Source: Burkholderiales bacterium (GTDB lineage: Bacteria > Pseudomonadota > Gammaproteobacteria > Burkholderiales > Usitatibacteraceae). From it: DNA of 10,275 nt. Positions 5,161 to 10,275 of this stretch are shown here, piece after piece. The notes under the pieces were generated by a model. That model was not told the DNA's origin. It saw only the letters and a list, made by a program, of their open reading frames with translations, and did not search any database. The stretch is taken from contig JACMOJ010000345.1 in NCBI GenBank assembly GCA_014378085.1, positions 1 to 10,275 of the forward strand. The letters are read 5' to 3'. A program made the translations under genes and the position numbers. Numbering within the stretch: position 1 is the stretch's first letter; every line of letters begins with the position of its first letter.

Positions 5161-6576
5161 CTATCTTGTCGCGGGCGCGGTCTGCGGGTAAGGGCCCCAC
5201 GCCGGCTCACGCACGTCACCATTTTGCGACGTTAAACGTTGCTTGATGCGCCCATCCACAGACACCGACCCCAAGCTGCCTTTACCCGCCACTTTGGATT
5301 CGAACAAGATGCTGCGACCGTTAGGCGAAAAGCTCGGACTATCATCACGCGGGCCATCGGTAAGCACGCTAATGATGCCGCTGGCGAGTTCCAGCGTCGC
5401 AATGCGCAATCGGCTCGCAGCATCTCGCGTCACAAACGCGACTAATTTCCCGTCGGGACTCAAACGCGGACTAGTGTTGTAGTTGCCTTCAAAGGTGAGG
5501 CGCTTAACGCCCAACCCCGCGCCCAACCCCGCGCCCAACCCCGCGCCCAACCCCGCGCCCAACCCCGCGCCCAACCCCGCGCCCAACCCCGCGCCCACCC
5601 CCGCGTCGCCACCCGCGACCGGCACAGAGTACAGTTGCGGCCCACCGGAACGATCTGAAAAGAAGATGATCGATTTACCATCGGGCGTGAACGATGCGCC
5701 ACTATCGATTGAACTACTCTGCGTCAGCCGCCGCGGTTCTCCGCCGCTAGCCGGCATTACGTATATCTGCGACACCGCATCACGTGATAACGCGACCGCG
5801 AGTTGGCTGCCATCCGGCGACCAAGATGGCGCATAGTTATCCCCTTTGAAATTTGCCACCACGCGACGTTGCCCAGTCAAAAGATCTTGTACGACCACAT
5901 TCGACTTGCGCGATTCGAAGGTCACATAGGCAAGTTTGTTGCCGTCGGGAGACCACTTCGGGCCACCGATCGGCTCCAACGAAGACAATACAGTCTGCGG
6001 GTTAAAACCATCCGCATCGGCCACCTGCAACTCAAATCTTGGGCCGCGTTTTAGCACATACGCAACCTTGGTCGAAAAAACGCCGCGTTCCCCAGTCAGC
6101 TTTTCATAAATCTCATCGGATACTCGATGCGCGGTCCCGCGAAATTGGGTGGCCGAGACCACGATTGAGCCGGACGCAATTTGCGTCTGCTTTGGCACAT
6201 CAAACAATCGGTAACGAATTTCATAACGACCGTCTGGCTGCGCCGTAATACCGCCAATCAATAGCGCCTCGGCGCTGCGGCTCGTCCAATCGACAAAGTT
6301 AACCTCCGATGGCTCGGTGGGCAGCACGCTGATCGCGCCCGTTGTGACAATTCTGAATAGGCCGGTGCGCGCAAGGTTGTTGATGATGATGGGCGTGAAG
6401 TTTTGCGGTGCCTGCGCCTCGCCACGAAACTCAACAATGGCCACCGGAATTTGCCGCCCCGCACTGGTGGTGACATCAATCGTCAGTTGCGCGTGGGCCA
6501 CCACGGACCAAAACATGGCCGTGAACAACAAGCCTGCTAACAGCCCCACCATGTTGTACATAGAAGTTTTTTTCAT
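5161..6576 (-). CDS. tolB: Tol-Pal translocation protein TolB with an internal GAGL repeat expansion
   Basis: TolB is the periplasmic beta-propeller that binds Pal and the TolA C-terminus. A signal peptide ends at AHA (residue 29, numbering from the ATG at 6576). The N-terminal domain (about 30-165) includes IPVAIVEFRGE and the NLARTGLFRIV segment. The propeller shows five clear PD40-type motifs: WSPDGNKLAYV (208), WSPDGSQLAVAL (252), FTPDGKSIIFF (296), LSPDGKLVAFV (372) and FSPNGRSILFE (416). Between VPVAGG and KRLTFEG, a loop of two or three residues in E. coli, lies an insertion of about 30 residues, mostly GAGL repeated seven times (328-355), so the protein is 471 residues instead of about 430. 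The frame is intact throughout. A GTG one codon earlier (6579) is an alternative start; tolA TAG and the tolB ATG are two bases apart, so translation is coupled. Confidence 0.96.
   Translation of the reverse strand: MKKTSMYNMVGLLAGLLFTAMFWSVVAHAQLTIDVTTSAGRQIPVAIVEFRGEAQAPQNFTPIIINNLARTGLFRIVTTGAISVLPTEPSEVNFVDWTSRSAEALLIGGITAQPDGRYEIRYRLFDVPKQTQIASGSIVVSATQFRGTAHRVSDEIYEKLTGERGVFSTKVAYVLKRGPRFELQVADADGFNPQTVLSSLEPIGGPKWSPDGNKLAYVTFESRKSNVVVQDLLTGQRRVVANFKGDNYAPSWSPDGSQLAVALSRDAVSQIYVMPASGGEPRRLTQSSSIDSGASFTPDGKSIIFFSDRSGGPQLYSVPVAGGDAGVGAGLGAGLGAGLGAGLGAGLGAGLGAGLGVKRLTFEGNYNTSPRLSPDGKLVAFVTRDAASRLRIATLELASGIISVLTDGPRDDSPSFSPNGRSILFESKVAGKGSLGSVSVDGRIKQRLTSQNGDVREPAWGPYPQTAPATR
5509..5604. 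repeat. 12-bp tandem repeat, eight copies, inside tolB
   Basis: The 12-mer gcccaaccccgc is repeated seven times without a mismatch (5509-5592), followed by one variant (gcccacccccgc, 5593-5604). On the coding strand each unit encodes Gly-Ala-Gly-Leu with identical codons (GGC GCG GGG TTG). Identity at every synonymous position shows recent expansion or homogenisation. The unit is four codons, so length change keeps the frame. Confidence 0.97.
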
Positions 6577-6578
6577 CA

Positions 6579-7469
6579 CTACCGTTCGTGCTTGATATTC
6601 AATAAAAGTTCGCGCTGCCGACCAAGTATTTCAGGATTGTCCGGCACCGGCCACTGGCGTATGCCATTAATTGCCCGCTCGACTGCCTCATCATAGGCGC
6701 GATTGCCCGATGCATTAGCCACTGTCGCCTCAAAAACCGTGCCGTTGGTCAACAATCTAACGCGTACCTGAATGATCGGCTGGCCCGTAACACTGTCGGG
6801 AATATTCGCACGGTTACGAATTAACGCGGCAATTTTGCCAGTGTAGTCGCTAACCGCTTTATCACGCGCACTCTGCGCTGCTGCCGCGCGCGCCTCTGCC
6901 TCGATACGAAGTTTGTCCACTTCACCTTTCCGTTTGGCGTCTTCGGCCTTGCGTTGTTTTTCCTCTTCGGCCTTGCGCTTATCTTCACCGCGTTTCTGCT
7001 CTTCCCGCTTCTTCAGATCCGCGGCGAGCTTCTCGTCTTTTTCGCGTTTGAGTTTCTCTTCACGCTCTTTTTTCGTCTTGAGCGCAATATCGGATTTACT
7101 TGGCTCAACTACCTTTGGCTCTAGCGTTGGCTTCGCGACCGGTTCGCGCGGGGGAGCTGGTGCTTCCGGTGAAGATTTAGGTGGGGATTCAGGCGGCGAT
7201 TCAGGCGGCGATTCAGGCGGTAATGCAGGCGGTAATGCAGGCGCTGGATTCACCGCCGGTGGCAGCGCACTCCACAGCTCGGCGGACAGCGGCGAGGGCG
7301 GCTTCACCTGCCAAGAAACGCCAAAAATAATGAGCGCAAAAAAACCGACGTGCACCACGATTGCAAAGGCGCCAGCCATTGCCCGTCCAGGTTCTCGCCG
7401 CGCGTTGACGACCGAACGTCCGGTTGCGGAAAGTTTCGGCGGCAAGTGGGGCGGAAGCGCAGCAGCCAT
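6579..7469 (-). CDS. tolA: Cell envelope integrity protein TolA
   Basis: TolA is anchored in the inner membrane by TolQR and spans the periplasm to contact TolB, Pal and CpoB. The 296 residues (E. coli 421) contain a single membrane helix (about 31-52, AGAFAIVVHVGFFALIIFGV), a Pro-rich region (57-125) with PALP twice and PPES-type repeats (84-99), a charged Lys/Glu/Ala helical domain II (about 126-207) and a C-terminal domain III (208-296) with PIIQVRVRLLTNGTV and the conserved QWPVPDNPE. Domain II is short, so the reach across the periplasm relies partly on the Pro-rich segment. The ATG at 7469 is 21 bp after tolR and has no strong ribosome-binding site. The ~29 residues before the helix are typical of TonB/TolA-like cytoplasmic tails. 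The stop is two bases from the tolB ATG. Confidence 0.93.
   Translation of the reverse strand: MAAALPPHLPPKLSATGRSVVNARREPGRAMAGAFAIVVHVGFFALIIFGVSWQVKPPSPLSAELWSALPPAVNPAPALPPALPPESPPESPPESPPKSSPEAPAPPREPVAKPTLEPKVVEPSKSDIALKTKKEREEKLKREKDEKLAADLKKREEQKRGEDKRKAEEEKQRKAEDAKRKGEVDKLRIEAEARAAAAQSARDKAVSDYTGKIAALIRNRANIPDSVTGQPIIQVRVRLLTNGTVFEATVANASGNRAYDEAVERAINGIRQWPVPDNPEILGRQRELLLNIKHER
7173..7241. repeat. 12-bp repeats in the tolA proline-rich region
   Basis: On the plus strand, gattcaggcggc-type 12-mers occur as three near-identical copies plus one diverged copy (about 7173-7220), followed by two copies of ggtaatgcaggc (about 7221-7241). On the coding strand these give PALP twice, PPES three times and PPKS once. 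All are in frame and lie in a linker that tolerates length change. Confidence 0.85.
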
Positions 7470-7490
7470 CGGTAGATGAGTTAAGCCGAA

Positions 7491-7901
7491 TTATGTTGCG
7501 GGCTTGGCCAGCAAACCAACCCGTTTGATTTGGCCTTTTTGTAGTGTATCGAGAATACCGATCACCACTTCATAACGCAGGTCTTTGTCGGCCGAGATCA
7601 CTACGGCTTGATCCGCATGTTTTGCTTGGATGGCCTTGACGGCACCGAGCAACTCGGCCTTCCCCACGCTCTGCTCGCGCCCACCTTGCTGACGATCGAC
7701 CAATGTAATGCCACCATCTTTCGCAATCCTAATCTCCAACGGTGCAACGGTGGGGTTGAGCGCCTGTCCGACACTCGGCAAGTCAATCTGCCCCGGTGTG
7801 ATCAAAGGGGCGCACACCATAAAAATAATCAGCAGCACCAACATCACGTCGATATAAGGAACGACGTTGATCTCAGCCATCGCGCGGCGAGGGCGTCTCA
7901 A
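7491..7901 (-). CDS. tolR: Tol-Pal system protein TolR (TTG start)
   Basis: TolR is the single-pass partner of TolQ in the proton-driven motor (ExbD/TolR family). The 136 residues have a short Arg-rich cytoplasmic N-terminus (RRPRR), one membrane helix (about 14-33) with NVVPYIDVMLVLL carrying the proton-path Asp18, and a periplasmic domain (40-136) including LEIRIAKDGGITL, VVISADKDLRYEVVIGIL and a RVGLLAKP tail. The start is inferred as TTG at 7901: AAGGGAG lies seven bases upstream, no ATG or GTG is available before the upstream in-frame TGA, and the next ATG (residue 8) would remove the Arg-rich tail usual in homologs. It is 155 bp from tolQ, an unusually long gap for this pair, and 21 bp from tolA. 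Confidence 0.93.
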   Translation of the reverse strand: MRRPRRAMAEINVVPYIDVMLVLLIIFMVCAPLITPGQIDLPSVGQALNPTVAPLEIRIAKDGGITLVDRQQGGREQSVGKAELLGAVKAIQAKHADQAVVISADKDLRYEVVIGILDTLQKGQIKRVGLLAKPAT

Positions 7902-8053
7902 TTGCTTACTCCCTTTCTCGGCCCAATGAAACGCGTCGCGAGCGGCTCAAGTGCGAGGCGCGGCACAGTCGGCGAGGAGATAGTACCTGCTGGTACAGCG
8001 ACGAAGTCGACGAGTACGCAACGAAACAATTGAGCCGCGCAGCAGCGTTGCAT
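7898..8053 (-). CDS. Candidate 51-aa small ORF between tolQ and tolR
   Basis: An ATG at 8053 lies three bases after the tolQ TGA, and the frame runs 51 codons to a TGA at 7898-7900 that overlaps the tolR TTG start (TTGA). The frame therefore fills the gap exactly, with the geometry of coupled genes on both sides. The product begins MQRCCAAQLFRCVLVDF and continues with Pro, Val and Ala; Cys4, Cys5 and Cys12 and a short hydrophobic stretch (13-20) are the only notable features. I recognise no family. Against it: no ribosome-binding site is visible other than possible coupling from tolQ, and a frame of this length is possible by chance in sequence of this composition. Another frame is also open across the region, from inside tolQ. 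Treat as a hypothesis. Confidence 0.25.
   Translation of the reverse strand: MQRCCAAQLFRCVLVDFVAVPAGTISSPTVPRLALEPLATRFIGPRKGVSN
7909..7915 (-). promoter_or_regulatory. Ribosome-binding site that fixes the tolR TTG start
   Basis: AAGGGAG on the minus strand, with a 7-base spacer to the TTG at 7901, is a good Shine-Dalgarno sequence and decides the start codon of tolR. Confidence 0.7.
7942..8038 (-). other. Long-range inverted repeat in the tolQ-tolR gap
   Basis: gcggctcaa (7942-7950) and ttgagccgc (8030-8038) are perfect 9-bp inverted arms 79 bases apart. Between them lies a small perfect hairpin, gtacc-tgct-ggtac (7983-7996). In the tolQRA message these could form a closed structure just upstream of the tolR ribosome-binding site. 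No T-tract is present. The structure could regulate the ratio of TolQ to TolR or be accidental. Confidence 0.4.
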
Positions 8054-8056
8054 GGG

Positions 8057-8737
8057 TCAGCTAACCGCTTGGCGTTGGAGAATATTCGAGAACTCCTCAA
8101 TAAAACTCTCGTATCGATTTGCAAGCCGGTCGATCTCCGCCGCGTAACGGTTGTACGCAATCACGGCAGGAATCGCGGCAAACAAACCGATTGCGGTGGC
8201 GATCAAGGCTTCGGCGATGCCCGGTGCCACCTGCGCTAGCGTGGCTTGCGCAACATTCGAAAGACCGCGGAACGAATTCATGATGCCCCACACCGTACCA
8301 AATAGGCCGATGTAGGGGCTGACCGAACCAACGGTGGCGAGGAACGATAGGTTGCGCTCAAGATAGTCGAGCTCGCGTTGAAACGCTGCCTTCATGGCAC
8401 GACGAGTGCCGTCCATCAACGCACCAACATCCGAGCCGGAGCGCGTCTTAAGTTTCAAGAACTCCTTAAAGCCCGCTTCAAAAATGCGCTCCATGCCCTG
8501 CGTTTCATAACGGCCAGAGGCAGAGCGTTGGTATAGGCCAACAATATCCGTACCGCCCCAAAACTCTTTCTCAAACGCTTCCGCCTGACGTTTCGCTTTG
8601 CTGATCGTGAACATCTTGACAAAGATATACCACCAAGAAAAAAACGACGCGAGGGCCAGCAGCGCCATCACAATCTTGACGATGATGGAGGCCTGCATAA
8701 CGAGCGACCAGATGGCCATGTCGGGATGAATTTGCAT
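8057..8737 (-). CDS. tolQ: Tol-Pal system motor protein TolQ
   Basis: TolQ is the three-helix inner-membrane channel-forming subunit of the proton-driven TolQR motor (ExbB/TolQ/MotA family). The 226 residues match the family (E. coli 230). Helix 1 is about 12-40 (SLVMQASIIVKIVMALLALA...), followed by a large cytoplasmic region with RIFEAGFKEF (84-93) and GTRRAMKAAFQRELDYLERNL (110-130). Helix 2 carries LATVGSVSPYIGLFGTVWGI (133-152) and helix 3 carries APGIAEALIATAIGLFAAIP (171-190), both hallmark motor motifs. The C-terminus FIEEFSNILQRQA is typical, so the long gap after it is not due to truncation of TolQ. The ATG at 8737 is 15 bp after ybgC, with only a weak GAAAG upstream. Confidence 0.96.
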   Translation of the reverse strand: MQIHPDMAIWSLVMQASIIVKIVMALLALASFFSWWYIFVKMFTISKAKRQAEAFEKEFWGGTDIVGLYQRSASGRYETQGMERIFEAGFKEFLKLKTRSGSDVGALMDGTRRAMKAAFQRELDYLERNLSFLATVGSVSPYIGLFGTVWGIMNSFRGLSNVAQATLAQVAPGIAEALIATAIGLFAAIPAVIAYNRYAAEIDRLANRYESFIEEFSNILQRQAVS

Positions 8738-8752
8738 GGGACTTTCTAGCGA

Positions 8753-9199
8753 TTAACTTAGTGTAGCTTCCATTTTGCGCTTTACGTCTGCCGGGAACTC
8801 GATCGGCTTCAAGCCATCGGCGGAAACTGATGCCACCGTCACCCGTGCTTTCAAAATAATCTCTTCACCGCGCTTAACCTCTTGATGGAACGTGCAACGA
8901 ACCCGGCCCATCGTCTCCACGGCGACGGTCACTTCCAAGTTGTCATCGAGCCGCGCGGGCTTTAAAAAATTCATGGTCATTTCGGTTACCATCCAGAGCA
9001 TCTTGTACTTTTTTTCCAGCTCGGTATTGTTAAAGCCGAGAAAACGCAACCATTCCGTGCGCGCACGCTCAAGGAAGCGGACGTATTGGCCGTGATACAC
9101 CACGCCGCCGGAATCCGTATCTTCGTAATAAATCCGCAACGGGAACGAAAACGTAAAGAGCTGCGTTTGTTGCGCGTCGCGCAAAGAAATTTTTGCCAT
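8753..9199 (-). CDS. ybgC: Acyl-CoA thioesterase YbgC (hotdog fold)
   Basis: YbgC is a cytoplasmic 4-hydroxybenzoyl-CoA-type hotdog thioesterase that hydrolyses acyl-CoA thioesters; its link to Tol-Pal is by conserved position rather than a proven shared function. The signature YYEDTDSGGVVYHGQYVRFLE (24-44) contains the catalytic Asp27 and is followed by RARTEWLRFLGF (45-56). The rest (MTMNFLKPARLDDNLEV, RCTFHQEV) matches the hotdog strands. Length is 148 (E. coli 134). The ATG overlaps the ruvB stop by one base (TGATG), so translation is probably coupled. The first 18 residues, before the SFPLRIYYED start of the fold, are longer than in many homologs. Confidence 0.94.
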   Translation of the reverse strand: MAKISLRDAQQTQLFTFSFPLRIYYEDTDSGGVVYHGQYVRFLERARTEWLRFLGFNNTELEKKYKMLWMVTEMTMNFLKPARLDDNLEVTVAVETMGRVRCTFHQEVKRGEEIILKARVTVASVSADGLKPIEFPADVKRKMEATLS

Positions 9200-10230
9200 C
9201 AGAACAGTCCGGGCGCATTGGCTTGCGCCGGCATCACCAGCCCAAAGTGCTGGTAGGTCAGCGTGGTTGCCATCCGTCCGCGCGGGGTACGCTGCAAGTA
9301 ACCCTGCTGGATGAGATAGGGTTCCAATACGTCCTCAATGGTGTCGCGCTCTTCACCAATCGCGGCCGCAAGATTTTCAACACCCACCGGGCCGCCGGAA
9401 AATTTTTCAATGATTGCGCGCAGCAGTTTTCGGTCCATCATGTCTAGCCCTACCTTGTCGACGTCAAGCATCTTTAACGCAAGATCGGCAATCTCTTTAC
9501 TCACGTAACCGTCGGCCTTCACTTCCGCATAATCACGCACACGACGCAGCAGCCGATTGGATATGCGCGGCGTGCCGCGTGAGCGTTTGGCAATTTCCAT
9601 CGCACCGTGTTCGTCGATGGCCACTTCGAGCAGCTTTGCGGAGCGCTTTACGATGAGTTCCAACTCATCCGGCGAGTAGAACTCCAGCCGCGAAACAATG
9701 CCGAACCGATCACGCAGCGGATTGGTTAGCATTCCTGCGCGGGTGGTGGCACCCACCAGGGTAAACGGGGGCAAATCGAGTTTGACCGATCGCGCGGAAG
9801 GGCCTTCGCCGATCATGATGTCAATTTGGTAGTCTTCCAGCGCGGGGTACAAAATTTCTTCGACGACCGGATTCAAGCGATGAATCTCATCGATGAACAA
9901 TACGTCGTTTGGTTCTAGATTGGTCAGCATGGCAGCAAGATCGCCGGCGCGCTCGAGCACCGGGCCGGAGGTGTGTTTCAGGTTCACGCCCATTTCGCGC
10001 GCAATGATGTGTGCCAGGGTGGTCTTGCCCAACCCAGGCGGGCCGAACAGCAAAGTGTGATCGAGCGGTTCGTTGCGGTTGCGGGCGGCTTCGATAAAAA
10101 TGGAGAGTTGATCACGAATCTTTTGCTGGCCAACATACTCCTGCAACAACTTGGGGCGTAACGCCCGCTCTTGTGCTTCTTCGTGCACGGAGGCTTTGCC
10201 GCCTGAGATAAGTCGGTCTTCTTCGATCAT
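9199..10230 (-). CDS. ruvB: Holliday junction branch migration ATPase RuvB
   Basis: RuvB is the hexameric AAA+ motor that, with RuvA, drives branch migration at Holliday junctions. The 343 residues match the family (E. coli 336). In order: an N-terminal basic/acidic segment with [12 protein letters not shown] (24-35), Walker [10 protein letters not shown] (63-71), Walker [10 protein letters not shown] (111-119), sensor 1 VGATTRAG (159-166) and LRDRFG with the arginine finger (172-177), sensor 2 [20 protein letters not shown] (216-235), and a winged-helix C-terminus with [17 protein letters not shown] and [12 protein letters not shown]. All expected catalytic residues are present. The ATG at 10230 has no clear ribosome-binding site, consistent with coupling to an upstream gene. 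Confidence 0.98.
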   Translation of the reverse strand: MIEEDRLISGGKASVHEEAQERALRPKLLQEYVGQQKIRDQLSIFIEAARNRNEPLDHTLLFGPPGLGKTTLAHIIAREMGVNLKHTSGPVLERAGDLAAMLTNLEPNDVLFIDEIHRLNPVVEEILYPALEDYQIDIMIGEGPSARSVKLDLPPFTLVGATTRAGMLTNPLRDRFGIVSRLEFYSPDELELIVKRSAKLLEVAIDEHGAMEIAKRSRGTPRISNRLLRRVRDYAEVKADGYVSKEIADLALKMLDVDKVGLDMMDRKLLRAIIEKFSGGPVGVENLAAAIGEERDTIEDVLEPYLIQQGYLQRTPRGRMATTLTYQHFGLVMPAQANAPGLF

Positions 10231-10252
10231 GATTGCATTTTACGTGACGGGA

Positions 10253-10275
10253 TCAGCTTTTCGAGAGCAACTTCA
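10253..10275 (-). CDS. ruvA: Probable last codons of RuvA (partial)
   Basis: At the right edge, one minus-strand frame reads (L)KLLSKS and stops at TGA (10253-10255), 22 bp before ruvB. RuvA proteins of this group often end in an ALKxLSK-like helix, and ruvA precedes ruvB in most relatives, so this is the likely end of ruvA. A second frame is also open from the edge, reading [15 protein letters not shown] to a TGA at 10227-10229 that overlaps the ruvB ATG; it is less RuvA-like. Too little sequence is present to be sure. Confidence 0.38.

Noticed and set aside
5288..5300. ggattcgaac, resembling a tRNA T-loop
   Set aside because: It lies within the conserved tolB coding frame and no cloverleaf or acceptor stem can be formed around it.
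5483..5836. Plus-strand open frame encoding Pro-Asn-Pro-Ala repeats
   Set aside because: It is antisense to tolB and exists because the 12-bp repeat is open in several frames. The minus-strand frame carries the whole conserved TolB propeller.
6913..7479. 188-codon plus-strand frame rich in Ser and Gly
   Set aside because: It is the complement of the Lys/Glu- and Pro-rich tolA region, where low-complexity codons leave the other strand open. No start signal or domain is seen.
7906..8160. 84-codon minus-strand frame overlapping the tolQ 3' end
   Set aside because: Most of it lies in tolQ in another frame and its Arg/Ser-rich product looks like an out-of-frame shadow. The 51-codon frame starting after tolQ is the better candidate in this gap.

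Overview
The window looks like a stretch of a betaproteobacterial (or closely related Gram-negative) chromosome. The evidence is the gene order ruvB-ybgC-tolQ-tolR-tolA-tolB-pal-cpoB-queE-queC, all on the minus strand with short gaps or overlaps, and protein features typical of that group (TolR with a short Arg-rich N-terminus, TolQ ending in an SNILQRQA-type tail). Genus cannot be decided from the sequence. No tRNA, rRNA, CRISPR array, insertion sequence or phage gene was seen.

Layout, in minus-strand transcription order from the right edge: a probable last few codons of ruvA (10253-10275); ruvB, Holliday junction motor (9199-10230); ybgC thioesterase (8753-9199); tolQ (8057-8737); a 155-bp gap that an unannotated 51-codon ORF fills exactly; tolR from a TTG start (7491-7901); tolA (6579-7469); tolB (5161-6576); pal (4490-5035); cpoB/ybgF (3408-4349); a 146-bp gap with a 27-bp minisatellite; queE from a GTG start (2551-3261); queC (1844-2554). 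Then comes a separate minus-strand gene for a YeeE/YedE-type sulfur-compound transporter (583-1713). At the left edge a small plus-strand lipoprotein gene (32-328) converges on it.

TolQ-TolR in the inner membrane use the proton motive force to drive TolA, which reaches across the periplasm to TolB and the outer-membrane lipoprotein Pal; CpoB couples this to peptidoglycan synthesis and YbgC is the usual cytoplasmic companion. QueE and QueC make the 7-deazaguanine precursor (CDG, then preQ0) of queuosine in tRNA. RuvB acts in recombination and is a neighbour by conserved order only.

The notable feature is not a new enzyme system but an unusual density of short tandem repeats. They occur in five of the spacer or loop regions: 10 bp x5 after the lipoprotein gene, 9 bp x2 and 10 bp x3 after queC (running into its stop codon), 15 bp x2 inside queE, 27 bp x3.7 across the queE ribosome-binding site and start, 12 bp x8 inside tolB (a GAGL x7 insertion in the beta-propeller), and 12-bp repeats inside tolA. 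Two of the gaps also hold small ORFs whose stop codons overlap the non-ATG start of the next gene (TTGA before tolR, GTGA before queE). These are candidates for coupled small proteins or leader ORFs, but chance is not excluded.
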